A stretch of 64,000 bases of DNA from Planctomycetaceae bacterium (GTDB lineage Bacteria > Planctomycetota > Planctomycetia > Planctomycetales > Planctomycetaceae). Below the pieces are notes generated by a model that saw nothing but the letters and a program-made list of their open reading frames with translations, ran no database searches and was not told the DNA's origin. Below are positions 44,467 to 54,139 of the stretch, in pieces. Numbering within the stretch: position 1 is the first letter of the stretch; the number at the start of each line of letters is the position of its first letter. The translations under genes and the position numbers were made by a program. The stretch lies in assembly GCA_018699955.1 (NCBI GenBank), contig JABISG010000062.1:60171-124170 (forward strand), written 5' to 3'.

Positions 44467-47400
44467 TCAGTCAAACCGCAGCAACCCGAATGTTTCCGGC
44501 CGAGGTCGCGCACCGGCTGGATGTGTCCAACTCTCCAAGCGAACCGCCGGGACCGTCCGCACCATCCCCAATGCCCACACAGTATTCTTTGTGGGGCGCA
44601 CCGGCGTCAGCTCGTCGAACGGAATCGCCGCCTCAATTCGCCATCGCGTCTCGTCAGCTTTAACATCGACAAACCACTTGGGGTTCCAAGACGTGTCGTC
44701 CCAACAGGCATCGTGGGTCCAACCACGCTGGTCGACGTCGAGCGCGTAATAGGTGGAGTAATCGCGGTCGATATCGAGGAACAGTCCGATCCGATCGTGA
44801 TCGCGCAGGTCGGCATCGTGCGTCCGGCCGGGCAACATCGGTTTCGCATCGGGCGCATCGGGATCGCGGGGAATGCTCGCAGCAAAATAGAGATACTCGT
44901 CATCATAGCTCAACATGGCGAATGCATAGGCACCATCGTTGGGGGAATCATCACGTGTTTTCGTCAGACGGTATTCTTCCGCGTTTTGCCAGCAGTCGTC
45001 CGATAGCAGTCCGTCGAGCACGGGGCGTCGGCCCGCCGGTTTACAGACGGCCATCGTCTTTGGCGGGAGTCCGGTCGGTCGCAACAACCAAAATTCCGCG
45101 GCCGCGGTACGGTTCCATGAATCACCTTCCCGGGAATCGTTGAAGCGACCATAGAAACGGTCGGCCAATCGCTGCGTGCCGCGTTGCCGCATCAGCGACG
45201 CCAGCGAAAACTGCACTTCCGCAGTGGCATACAGCTCAGGGCTTTTCATTCGCAAGAGTGACGCCATTCGCGTACTTTGATCGAGCCAGTTCTTGACGGC
45301 GCCCTGTCGCCAGTCTTCGTTGTCGCCGATTTTTACTTCACCGGTTGCGCCGACGAGTTGAACCGGATCGGGGCCGAGCGTCTTTTCATCGAGAATGCGC
45401 TGTGTGGTATCTTTTCTTGCCAGATACTGAGCTTTCTGAATTCGTCCGCGCATGGCATCAACGTCGAGCGTGAACCGTCCTTTCTTGACTTTGACTTTTC
45501 TCGTCCGCTGCCACGCCGGTTCGACCGCCGACCACAATCGCAGCAGCCGCTGCATCGCAAGATGCGAAACCGGTTCATTCGGATAACGTTCGACCAGTTC
45601 GACCAGCGTCGCTTCGGTGAGGTCCCAGCGTGCGCGCTGCTGGTATTCGTGGGCCAGTTGGGCGAGTTGGAGTGCGGCTTGTGCGTCGGGCATGCCTGCG
45701 GTGATTGGCTGCAGCTGCGCGATGAGTTGGGCGGCATGGCGTTCGTCGTCGAGATAGCGGTCGGCGATCGCCTGGAAGTTCCGCTGTCGCTGCGCGAGTT
45801 TGTCGCGGCGGTCGTAATCGCTCTCATCAATCTGAAGCAGCGTTCGCCGGGCGGGCGAACCGGGGGAAATGGAAATGCCGGTGAAAAACTCCCGGTTGGG
45901 CTGCTGCCGTTGTGCGGGTAGGTCACTGCCAACAAGTAAACGATACGATTCGCGACGTGCCGTTTGCTGCGGCAGTTGATGGAACATGCTGTAACCGGCC
46001 GCGGATGCGACTTGCACCGTTGTTCCCAGTCGCGGCAGATAGCGATGCGGGTCGATATTCTCGTCACCCGAACTGCCCGCTGGAAGCCGTTGATAGACTT
46101 TCGAGACTCGCCACGGTTTCAAGCCGGCCATTTGCTGTTGCTCGACGAATCGCGTGGGGTTGGCCGCCTGCTGGATGGCTCTCATCAGCGCATCGTGTAG
46201 TAGTTTCGAGGTGGCATCGTCTTTGGCGACGTAATCGACGACGACGACACTCGGTCGCCACGTTCGTAATCGGCCTACCAGTTTTCCCAGGAAGATTTGA
46301 CCGAGTCGCCCTTCCGTCCGTCGATTCCAATCGGCGATGAGTTTGTCCTGATTGCGTTCGAGTCCCGGCAATACGATGGGGAAACGCCAGTCGAACTCGG
46401 CAGCCGATCCGCCGGCAGTCAACACTCCGTCGCTAAGCCGGGAATCGAGATCTGTCGAATTATCACCAGCGGGACCAACGTCGCGGCGAACCGGCATCAG
46501 CACGAGACTGCGGTAACCCAATTCACCACCGAAGTGTGTGAGCAAATTGGTGGAGATACGCGACGGTCGCGACGGCACGGAGAGCAGGGCGACGCGGCGA
46601 TTGCCACCGCGAACTGCCAGCCACGTTTCACCGCCGTCAACAGTTTTCATCAGCAGGCCGAGGTCACCGACGGCAAAGCCGATCAAGTCTGATGCGAAGC
46701 ACAAGGCGTTGATTGGCTGCGGCTGGCCGGTGTGTTGTTTGAGCCAGGTCTTTCCGCCGTCGGCCGTATGCCAGATGACGCTGCCCGGTTCGCCGGCAAT
46801 CCAAGCTTTCTGCTTTCGGCACTCGACCGCGCGAAAATCGAAAACATCGGCCACTCCCTCCGGCAAAGTCGCCGCTGGTTCCTGCCAGACCACACCGCCG
46901 TTGTCCGTCTGTAAGACCAGGCCACCGTCTCCAACCATCCAGCCGGAGTCATCGTTGCGGATTTCCACGTCGTGAAATCCGCGCAGTCCCGGCGTTTGCA
47001 ATCGCGGCTGAAGTAGTCTTCCACCCCCGACCAACGACGCCTGTCCCTGACGGCCGGCGACTGCGCCAACTTCCGGCACCAGAAAGCAAGCCGCTCGCCA
47101 ACCGGATTGCCTCGAGCCGGTCAGCGGCTGCCATGTGATTCCGCCATCTTCGGTTGTCAGGAGTCCGGTGGGGAATTCCGATGTGGCATCGCCGGCGGCA
47201 ACGCCGCGCGTGAGGTCGAAGAACTTCACATAGTGCAATCGTGGCAGCGAGGCGTCGGCAGGCTGCTGCCAGGTTCTGCCGCCATCGTTGGTGAACAACA
47301 CAACGCCGAAACCCAACTTCGTGTACGGCGTCGTTCCACCGCCGACAATCCAACCGACGCGGTTTGTGAGAAAACAGACGCTACGCAGCGAACAATCGAC

Positions 47401-47649
47401 CGGTGTCTTGACGAATTCCCACCCAGCTCCGCCGTCGGCCGTTTTCCAAACGGTTCCTCGATCTCCCGTCGCCCAGCCGATCTTCTGCCCGACGAATTGA
47501 ACGTCGTGCAGATTCGCGTCGTCCTGGAGCGGTGTGGCAACGGCGGTGTCGCCTTCGAGTTGGAGACTCGTCGGCTGCCCAAACACCGTCGTGGCGGAGA
47601 GTGCCGACAACATCGCCAGCGAGAAAACGAGTCGTCCGTAACCACACAT
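44467..47649 (-). CDS. Exported YCF48 propeller / PIG-L-like / CBM9 fusion protein
   Basis: The protein has 1060 residues from the ATG at 47649 (AGGAG 6 bases upstream); the frame extends 108 codons further without coding character. A signal peptide (LVFSLAMLSALSATTVFGQ) precedes a YCF48/BNR propeller (about 40-365; repeats like GDRGTVWKTADGGAGWEF). The next part (about 368-590) resembles a PIG-L/LmbE deacetylase in layout, but the metal motif AHPDDE is replaced by SVPSRPSR. A helical region (about 640-800) follows, and a C-terminal CBM9-like carbohydrate-binding domain (about 870-1060; PVLDGLLSDDCWQNAEEYRL, LFLDIDRDYSTYYALDVDQR). It is likely a periplasmic carbohydrate-binding scaffold. Domain boundaries are approximate. 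Confidence 0.85.
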   Translation of the reverse strand: MCGYGRLVFSLAMLSALSATTVFGQPTSLQLEGDTAVATPLQDDANLHDVQFVGQKIGWATGDRGTVWKTADGGAGWEFVKTPVDCSLRSVCFLTNRVGWIVGGGTTPYTKLGFGVVLFTNDGGRTWQQPADASLPRLHYVKFFDLTRGVAAGDATSEFPTGLLTTEDGGITWQPLTGSRQSGWRAACFLVPEVGAVAGRQGQASLVGGGRLLQPRLQTPGLRGFHDVEIRNDDSGWMVGDGGLVLQTDNGGVVWQEPAATLPEGVADVFDFRAVECRKQKAWIAGEPGSVIWHTADGGKTWLKQHTGQPQPINALCFASDLIGFAVGDLGLLMKTVDGGETWLAVRGGNRRVALLSVPSRPSRISTNLLTHFGGELGYRSLVLMPVRRDVGPAGDNSTDLDSRLSDGVLTAGGSAAEFDWRFPIVLPGLERNQDKLIADWNRRTEGRLGQIFLGKLVGRLRTWRPSVVVVDYVAKDDATSKLLHDALMRAIQQAANPTRFVEQQQMAGLKPWRVSKVYQRLPAGSSGDENIDPHRYLPRLGTTVQVASAAGYSMFHQLPQQTARRESYRLLVGSDLPAQRQQPNREFFTGISISPGSPARRTLLQIDESDYDRRDKLAQRQRNFQAIADRYLDDERHAAQLIAQLQPITAGMPDAQAALQLAQLAHEYQQRARWDLTEATLVELVERYPNEPVSHLAMQRLLRLWSAVEPAWQRTRKVKVKKGRFTLDVDAMRGRIQKAQYLARKDTTQRILDEKTLGPDPVQLVGATGEVKIGDNEDWRQGAVKNWLDQSTRMASLLRMKSPELYATAEVQFSLASLMRQRGTQRLADRFYGRFNDSREGDSWNRTAAAEFWLLRPTGLPPKTMAVCKPAGRRPVLDGLLSDDCWQNAEEYRLTKTRDDSPNDGAYAFAMLSYDDEYLYFAASIPRDPDAPDAKPMLPGRTHDADLRDHDRIGLFLDIDRDYSTYYALDVDQRGWTHDACWDDTSWNPKWFVDVKADETRWRIEAAIPFDELTPVRPTKNTVWALGMVRTVPAVRLESWTHPAGARPRPETFGLLRFD

Positions 47650-47871
47650 GGAAGAACTCCTGGGGAGCGTGCCGGAAGAGGCAGAGATTAGGGGCGGGGA
47701 TTGTAGCGAAACATCGGAATCGCAGGAGGAGCGGTCCGCTGTGAAGATGGTGGAGATGCGCAGGCAGGCGAGACTTTTGTCGGGAATAAGAACAGCTCGA
47801 AGCGCATCGTACTTGAGGCTGGGTGTCGGTGCGGATTGTACCCGAGCAATCATTCTCAGGAGTCGAAACTC

Positions 47872-49260
47872 ATGTGGGATCAGTTTGAGCGGTTCTGGAT
47901 CACGGTGGTGGGCGTCGCGCTGCTTTCCTGTGGTTGCGGCGTCGATTATTACCGTGCGGAGACACGGTTGCATTCAGACGGCCAGATTGATCGGGCCATC
48001 TATCAACCGGTCGAATCCGTACCCGAGAAAGCCCGTCAGGCGAAGCTCTGGCAGGAAACTCGGAAAGTTAAGGAGGTCGAAGACAGCGATTGGACTGGCC
48101 ACATTGCCGACTTACCAGGCTGGTCGGATGGTGGGGAAGCATCTCACTTTGCCGGCTGGAATCGGTTTGCCTCGGTCGATGAGATTCCCGACCACTTTGT
48201 GGCGCAGTCGCCCGACGAATCACGGCAGGGGCGGCTTGTTCGCGAAACGAAGCGGATCGACCTCGTTTTCGTTACCGAGCACCATTGGCACGAAACACTA
48301 ACCGACATTGTCACGATCGACGACATGCACGTCGCCTGTCGTGAACTTGCCGATCTCTATACGTCGTACATCGATGACGTGCTGACTGAAGGTTTGGGTG
48401 CCGACTACGATCACCAGCCGCTCATTGTCTGGATGCAAGGGGAGGGCAAACAGTGGTTCATTGAATTGGCGGATGCCTATTATGAAGCGGGTGCGTTAAA
48501 GCTGTTACATGGTGGCGGCGGGGGAAAAGAAATGCAGCGGCGATTTGCAACTGTCGGTGCTCGTCGCGGATTGAAATCGGACAAGAATCAAGCGGTCGAA
48601 GATTTTGCCACGGCGAAGTTGCCTGAACTGATACGCCGCAAGGACGGCAAGCCGCTCGATACCGAAACCTTGGATTCGATTCTGATCTGGTTATTTGGCA
48701 AGCACGTGGAGAACGCGCAGGGCGAACAGAAGACGTCGCCGCTCGTCGATGTCGCGAAGAGAGTTGTTGCGGAAAAGCATGGTGGTAAAGACGCGTTCTC
48801 CCGCAAGTTAACGGCGTTGGGCAGTCGAATTTGGGGACTGTACGGCCCATTCACAACGCCTCGGCAATTCGATTACTCAATCCAGATGCCGGGTACGATT
48901 GTTGAGACCAGTGGCGAAATCCTGGCCGATGACCGCACGCAGTGGTCGTTCACTGCCTCGGAAGCGTACCCGTTGGGCTACCACATGCGGAGCCGTTCGT
49001 TGGAGCCGAACGTGGCGAAGATGAAAAAAATGCTCGGCGGTCAGCCGCTCAGTTCGCGCGAGTCGCTGCTGTCATTTGCAAGTATTGTTGGTGGCGACGA
49101 CGACCTGCTGACGGTACTTAAGCAGTGCGTCAAGATCCAGAACATGTCGCCGTTGAAGAAATACCGAGCTAAGGCTGAGGCTGACAAAACTCCACCTCCA
49201 CGCGACACCACTATCGTAGAAATCCAACGATTGTGGAAGCTGTTGAAGCTGTCCGATTGA
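47872..49260 (+). CDS. Planctomycete lipoprotein-like protein of unknown function
   Basis: The protein has 462 residues from the ATG at 47872, with CAGGAG 9 bases upstream. The N-terminus (ERFWITVVGVALLSCGCGVD) looks like a lipoprotein signal with cysteine at LLSC. The remainder is a charged, mostly helical chain of no family I recognise, including HHWHETLTDIVTIDDMHVAC and YSIQMPGTIVETSGEILADD. That last segment resembles a DUF-type C-terminal sheet. It is transcribed divergently from the YCF48 fusion gene, the two starts being 222 bp apart, and precedes aroC by about 120 bp. Export is likely; function cannot be proposed. Confidence 0.8.
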   Translation: MWDQFERFWITVVGVALLSCGCGVDYYRAETRLHSDGQIDRAIYQPVESVPEKARQAKLWQETRKVKEVEDSDWTGHIADLPGWSDGGEASHFAGWNRFASVDEIPDHFVAQSPDESRQGRLVRETKRIDLVFVTEHHWHETLTDIVTIDDMHVACRELADLYTSYIDDVLTEGLGADYDHQPLIVWMQGEGKQWFIELADAYYEAGALKLLHGGGGGKEMQRRFATVGARRGLKSDKNQAVEDFATAKLPELIRRKDGKPLDTETLDSILIWLFGKHVENAQGEQKTSPLVDVAKRVVAEKHGGKDAFSRKLTALGSRIWGLYGPFTTPRQFDYSIQMPGTIVETSGEILADDRTQWSFTASEAYPLGYHMRSRSLEPNVAKMKKMLGGQPLSSRESLLSFASIVGGDDDLLTVLKQCVKIQNMSPLKKYRAKAEADKTPPPRDTTIVEIQRLWKLLKLSD

Positions 49261-49380
49261 GAAAACAGGTCGGGGATGGAGTTCGCCACGAACGGCTGCT
49301 TTGTCACGGCTTTTTGTTACCGCACAGGATTGCCGATTGGTCCGCTACCCCGGCCGTCTGAGTGCCGTTACAATCAACGA

Positions 49381-50493
49381 ATGGCAGGTAACTCTTTCGG
49401 ACAAGCTTTTCGTATCACGACCGCGGGCGAGAGTCACGGGCCGGGTAACGTTGTTATTATCGATGGCGTTCCTCCCGACATTCCGCTTCGCGTCGATGAT
49501 TTTCTCGTCGATTTGAATCGCCGTCGGCCGGGGCAGAGCAAAATCGTCACACAGCGGCAGGAAGCGGATGAACCGGAGATCCTCTCCGGCGTGTTCGAGG
49601 GCCGCACGACCGGCACGAGTCTGGCCATCCTGATTCGCAACAAAGATTCCCGCAGTCGGGATTACAGCGACATTCAGCACAAATACCGTCCCGGACATGC
49701 CGACTACACGTTCGACGCCAAGTATGGTTTTCGCGACTATCGCGGCGGCGGACGTTCCAGTGCGCGAGAGACGACGGTTCGCGTGGCGGCCGGTGTTGTC
49801 GCCAAGAAATTGATCGATGCGGCTTTCGGCGGCCGTGTCGTCGGCTACGTGTCGCAAGTGGGCGATATCCGCGCAGAGATTCCTGCTCCGGAATCTGTCA
49901 CGCTGGAGCAGGTTGAGACGCTTCCCGACGGCGAGCCGAACATCATTCGCTGCCCCGACTACGCGGCGGCCGACCGGATGGTCGAACTGATCGATATGGT
50001 GCGCAAAGAGGGTGACTCGATCGGCGGAGCGGCGGAAATCGTCGCCAGCGGTGTGCCGGCCGGATTGGGTGAGCCGGTGTTCGATAAGATCAAGGCCGAT
50101 CTGGCCAAGGCATTATTCAGTCTCCCGGCCGTGTTGGGCGTGGAATACGGCATCGGCTTTGGTTGCACGACGATGCGCGGCAGCGAGAACAACGACACAT
50201 TTGTCGCCGACGCCGACTCACCGCCCAACGTCAGCACGACGAGCAATCGGCACGGCGGCATGTTGGGCGGCATTACCAGCGGCATGCCGATCATCTTGCG
50301 AGCGGCTGTGAAACCCACAAGCAGTTTGCCACTGGATCAGGAAACCGTGACCGATTCGGGTGCATCGACAAATATCAGCACCAAAGGGCGTCACGATCCC
50401 TGCCTGTTGCCGCGATTCATCCCAATGGCCGAGGCAATGGTGGCCATTGTGCTGGCCGATCACTGGCTGCGATGGAAAGCGCAAACACAATAA
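49381..50493 (+). CDS. aroC: Chorismate synthase
   Basis: This 370-residue cytoplasmic enzyme converts 5-enolpyruvylshikimate-3-phosphate to chorismate with reduced FMN, the last common step of aromatic amino-acid synthesis. Signatures are FRITTAGESHGPGN near the N-terminus, RRPGQSKIVTQRQEADEPEI, then RPGHADYTFDAKYGFRDYRG, and GRSSARET. The C-terminal GGMLGGITSGMPI and GRHDPCLLPRFIPMAEAM are equally typical. The frame is open to 49276, but the ATG at 49381 begins exactly at the conserved MAGNSFGQ start. No other aro gene is adjacent; a YjbQ-family gene follows 44 bp downstream. Confidence 0.98.
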   Translation: MAGNSFGQAFRITTAGESHGPGNVVIIDGVPPDIPLRVDDFLVDLNRRRPGQSKIVTQRQEADEPEILSGVFEGRTTGTSLAILIRNKDSRSRDYSDIQHKYRPGHADYTFDAKYGFRDYRGGGRSSARETTVRVAAGVVAKKLIDAAFGGRVVGYVSQVGDIRAEIPAPESVTLEQVETLPDGEPNIIRCPDYAAADRMVELIDMVRKEGDSIGGAAEIVASGVPAGLGEPVFDKIKADLAKALFSLPAVLGVEYGIGFGCTTMRGSENNDTFVADADSPPNVSTTSNRHGGMLGGITSGMPIILRAAVKPTSSLPLDQETVTDSGASTNISTKGRHDPCLLPRFIPMAEAMVAIVLADHWLRWKAQTQ

Positions 50494-50537
50494 ATCCCAC
50501 GGATCGCGCCCCGTGAAATTGCCTGAGAGAAAATGTC

Positions 50538-50963
50538 ATGGCGTGGTACCAGAATAGAATTCAACTCGACGCGTTCCCGCGCGGTCTGCATCTCATCACA
50601 CACGAGATTGCTGCCGGGATGCCGGAGTTGGCGGATGTATCCGTCGGTCTGCTGCACGTGTTCATTCTGCATACGTCGGCTTCACTCACGATCAACGAAA
50701 ACGCCGATCCTGATGTGCCTTTGGATTTGGAGTCGTCGCTGAATGCGATTGCCCCGGAAGATTTTCCGCACCGCCACACGATGGAAGGCCCCGACGATAT
50801 GCCGGCGCATGTGAAGGCGTCGCTGATGGGCAGTTCCGTCACCGTGCCGGTCAGTAACGGTCGGCTTGCTCTCGGCACATGGCAGGGAATTTACCTTTGC
50901 GAACATCGTAATCGCGCTGGCGGGCGCAAATTAATTTTGACGTTACAAGGCGCTGCCGAGTGA
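50538..50963 (+). CDS. yjbQ: YjbQ/UPF0047 family protein
   Basis: This 141-residue member of the YjbQ (UPF0047) family has been annotated as a secondary thiamine-phosphate synthase because of weak activity in Escherichia coli. Its true role is uncertain. Family blocks are all present: HTSASLTINENADPDVPLDL, MEGPDDMPAHVKASLMGSS, and LALGTWQGIYLCEHR, holding the conserved histidines. It starts 44 bp after aroC and is followed after 59 bp by a PQQ-propeller gene, all on the same strand; neither neighbour points to thiamine metabolism. Confidence 0.93.
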   Translation: MAWYQNRIQLDAFPRGLHLITHEIAAGMPELADVSVGLLHVFILHTSASLTINENADPDVPLDLESSLNAIAPEDFPHRHTMEGPDDMPAHVKASLMGSSVTVPVSNGRLALGTWQGIYLCEHRNRAGGRKLILTLQGAAE

Positions 50964-51022
50964 TGGCGTTATATTGAATGACGGAATTCTGCTTTGTTCA
51001 CACCCAACGGGGAGCGGCGGTT

Positions 51023-54013
51023 ATGAGAGTGACTCGACACTGTTTGGTTGTGGGATTGGTTCTTGCTGCAACGGCAGTCGGCGCGTCTGCCGGCGAGAAG
51101 TCAGCAAAGGACGATCTGAGCAAGATCGACGTGAAACGCGGCATCGTCGCCGTTCTCGGTCTGCCGAATAACGATGCTGCCGCATTGGTCGAATTCGCCA
51201 AGAAGGGTGAATTGACGCTCTACGTTCAATCGGAAAACGCGAAAGAGGTGGCCGCTGTTCGTCAGGCGGCCGACGCGGCTGACTTGCTGGGGCAGCGCGT
51301 GTTTGTCGATTCCGGCCCGACGACATCGATTCATCTGTCGGACAACGTGGCAGATGGAATTCTTGTGGCCGCCTCGCTGACAGCGAAGGTTTCGGACAAA
51401 GAACTTCTGCGAGCGCTGCGGCCACGGGCGACCGCTCACATTGGAAACCGCAAGCTGGTCAAGCCGGTACCCGCCGGTATCGACGACTGGTCGCATCCGT
51501 ATCACGGGCCGGACAACAATCCGCAATCGACCGACAAGTTGGCTCGCGGAAAATTCCGCATGCAGTTCATTGCCGAGCCGAAGTTCAGTCCGATGCCCGA
51601 GCAATCGGTGATCGCGGGCGGCCGCATCTATAAAGCGATGGGACACATTGCCCACAAGGAAAACCAGAACGCGATGCTCAACACGCTGCTGTGTATCAAC
51701 GCGTACAACGGCACCATTCTCTGGAAGCGTCCGTTACCCAAAGGGTTCATGATCCACCGTAACACGATGATTGCCACCGACGATGCGCTGCTATTGGGCG
51801 ACGATGTTTCCTGCAAGGTGATCGATGCCGAGACCGGCAAGACCCGCGCTGAACTGACCGTTCCCAAGAAACTCACTGACGGCCCGGTCTGGAAATGGAT
51901 GGCATTGCGAGACGGCGTGTTGTTTGGGCTGGTGGGGAATGAAGAGGTGAAAGTCGATACGCAGAAGTCGGCCCGGCGCGGGTTGGGACATTGGCCTTGG
52001 GGAATGTGGAAGGGACACGATTACGGCGATCCGAAATTCGCATTTGGTTTTGGCCGGACGCTGGTTGCGATTGATCTCAAGTCACAAAAACTTCTCTGGC
52101 ATCACCGCGACGAACAGTTTCTCGATGCCCGTGCGCTGTGCATGAGCGGCGAGCGGATTTACTGCTACAGCCCCGACAAGTTTCTGGCGGCCGTCGATAC
52201 CACGAACGGCGAGCAGGTCTGGAAGAACTCCAGCAAGGAAACTCTGGCGGCAATTGGTGCGAACCAACGTGCCCAGCATTACGTGACGGGATACGCGACT
52301 ACCTGTTACATGAAGTGCAAAGACGAGTCGCTGTTTTTCGCCGGCCCACAGCGGGCGCAATTGGCTTCCGTCTCGACGAAAGATGGCAGCGTGCAGTGGA
52401 CGCATCCCACGGGGAACCTGCAGTTGGTTCTTCGTGACGATGCCGTGTATGCGGCGGGGCCTCAGAAATCCAAAAGTGGTGTGAAGCTCGACTATGCGAC
52501 GGGCAAGGTTCTCGCGGAGTTTCCCGCACGGCGGGCCTGTACTCGCGCCACCGGTTCACTCGACAGCATTTTCTACCGCGCATCGGGCGGGACGGTCCGC
52601 GTGCTGACAGAGACGAACACCGCCCAGCACATTGCTCCGATGCGACCGCCCTGCCAGGACGGCGTACTCATCTCCAATGGACACCTCTATTGGGGGCCGT
52701 GGATGTGCGGTTGCCAACTTTCTCTCTACGGCAATATTTGCCTGGGGGCCGTGACAGACGATGAGTCGAGCGTTGTTGATATCTACGCAAACGCGCGAAC
52801 CGTTTATGGCGATCTGACCGACGTCAAACCGTTAGATGCCCATGCAACCGATTGGGTCAGTTACCGTGGAAACAATGCCCGCAGCGACGCGACGGCGGTC
52901 GCGATTCCTAAAAATGTTGAACCGTTGTGGACGAGCGAAGTCTCCTCATCGGCACTGCCAACCGCGCCGGTCGTTGCCGGGGGAATGGTATTCATCGCCG
53001 ACCGCACCGGAGCCGTCACCGCATTGGATGAGGAGGGGAAACTCGTCTGGAAAACATACACGGCCGGTCCGGTGTATTATCCGCCGGCAGTGGCGAACGA
53101 TCGACTTTACGTCGGCTCGGCCGACGGTCGCGTGTATGCAATGGAAGCCCGCACGGGCCGCCAATTGTGGTCGTTTCGAGTTGCGCCGCGGGATCGCTGG
53201 ATTCCGGTTTACGGCCAACTCATCTCAGCCTGGCCGGTGGCCGGCGGGGTTGTCGTCGATGGCGACACCGTTTATGCGGCAGCGGGAATTGCGCACTTCG
53301 ACGGAACGTATGTTGTTGCGCTCGACGCCGTGACTGGAAAACTCAAACGGCAGAACAGCAGTTCGGGGACGCTGTCCGAGCGGGTCAACAACGGCATCAG
53401 CCTGCAGGGGAATCTGTCGATTGTCGATTCAGAATTGCGGTTCTTAGCCGGCGGTGTTTACGAGACGGCCCGTTACGAACTGGATACGCTCGCCTGCTCG
53501 AATTCGCCCAGAGTACAGGTTAACTCCGGGTATAGGACGGCATTCTATCCATACTACCCGGCGTACGGCCGATACGTTTCGCTGGACCACACGTGCGCGG
53601 ACGGCAGCACGCTCTGTCACGACGCCAGTTACGAAGGGAGTCTGTTTACTAATCTGGCTCTGCAATCGCCATTGCCTCCAGGAACACCCAAAGAGAAGAA
53701 AGAAGCCGCACGCTGGCGACGCCGCGGAAAGAACGTTCCCGCCCCAAAGAAACTTTGGCAGGAAAAAACCAACCGTCGTTTCACAAGTTTCGTCGTCTCG
53801 ACCGATCAACTGTTGGCGACCGGGCATCCCGATCAAAAGCCAAAGGAAACATTCCTGGCAGCGATCAACATTGAAGATGGAACCGACATGTGGAAGCAGT
53901 CAATTCCCGCCGAAGCCGTTAAGGGGGGAACCGCCATCGACCGTCATGGTCGGATCTATGTGTCGTTGGAAGACGGCCGCGTGATGTGCTTTGCACCGAC
54001 GGAATCGAAGTGA
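51023..54013 (+). CDS. Exported methyltransferase-like/PQQ propeller fusion protein
   Basis: The protein has 996 residues from the ATG at 51023, with GGGGAG 8 bases upstream. A signal peptide (VVGLVLAATAVGASAG) is followed by a Rossmann-like domain of about 130 residues, whose layout is that of a SAM-dependent methyltransferase. The glycine loop reads VLGLPNND, without the GCGDG motif. Next comes IDDWSHPYHGPDNNPQSTD, then PQQ-type propeller blades over most of the chain (AYNGTILWKRPL, DAETGKTRAELTV, EARTGRQLWSFRV). The combination is recurrent in planctomycetes. Loss of the SAM loop and the export signal argue against methyl transfer. It is probably a periplasmic binding or scaffold protein. 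Confidence 0.87.
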   Translation: MRVTRHCLVVGLVLAATAVGASAGEKSAKDDLSKIDVKRGIVAVLGLPNNDAAALVEFAKKGELTLYVQSENAKEVAAVRQAADAADLLGQRVFVDSGPTTSIHLSDNVADGILVAASLTAKVSDKELLRALRPRATAHIGNRKLVKPVPAGIDDWSHPYHGPDNNPQSTDKLARGKFRMQFIAEPKFSPMPEQSVIAGGRIYKAMGHIAHKENQNAMLNTLLCINAYNGTILWKRPLPKGFMIHRNTMIATDDALLLGDDVSCKVIDAETGKTRAELTVPKKLTDGPVWKWMALRDGVLFGLVGNEEVKVDTQKSARRGLGHWPWGMWKGHDYGDPKFAFGFGRTLVAIDLKSQKLLWHHRDEQFLDARALCMSGERIYCYSPDKFLAAVDTTNGEQVWKNSSKETLAAIGANQRAQHYVTGYATTCYMKCKDESLFFAGPQRAQLASVSTKDGSVQWTHPTGNLQLVLRDDAVYAAGPQKSKSGVKLDYATGKVLAEFPARRACTRATGSLDSIFYRASGGTVRVLTETNTAQHIAPMRPPCQDGVLISNGHLYWGPWMCGCQLSLYGNICLGAVTDDESSVVDIYANARTVYGDLTDVKPLDAHATDWVSYRGNNARSDATAVAIPKNVEPLWTSEVSSSALPTAPVVAGGMVFIADRTGAVTALDEEGKLVWKTYTAGPVYYPPAVANDRLYVGSADGRVYAMEARTGRQLWSFRVAPRDRWIPVYGQLISAWPVAGGVVVDGDTVYAAAGIAHFDGTYVVALDAVTGKLKRQNSSSGTLSERVNNGISLQGNLSIVDSELRFLAGGVYETARYELDTLACSNSPRVQVNSGYRTAFYPYYPAYGRYVSLDHTCADGSTLCHDASYEGSLFTNLALQSPLPPGTPKEKKEAARWRRRGKNVPAPKKLWQEKTNRRFTSFVVSTDQLLATGHPDQKPKETFLAAINIEDGTDMWKQSIPAEAVKGGTAIDRHGRIYVSLEDGRVMCFAPTESK

Positions 54014-54066
54014 TCACTGATTCCGGGCATTGATTGCCACGCCAGTCACAACAGGGTCATAACGCA

Positions 54067-54098
54067 AAACAGGCCGAGCGAAAACGCTCGGCCTGTTT
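54067..54098. terminator. Bidirectional terminator between convergent genes
   Basis: A perfect 14-bp stem, AAACAGGCCGAGCG (54067-54080) with CGCTCGGCCTGTTT (54085-54098), has an AAAA loop. It is flanked by A and T tracts on both sides. It stands between the stop of the PQQ fusion gene (+) and the stop of the histone-like gene (-), so it can end both transcripts. Confidence 0.88.
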
Positions 54099-54139
54099 CT
54101 GTTTGTCGCATGATTTGAATGCACCAGTGATGCACTCGC

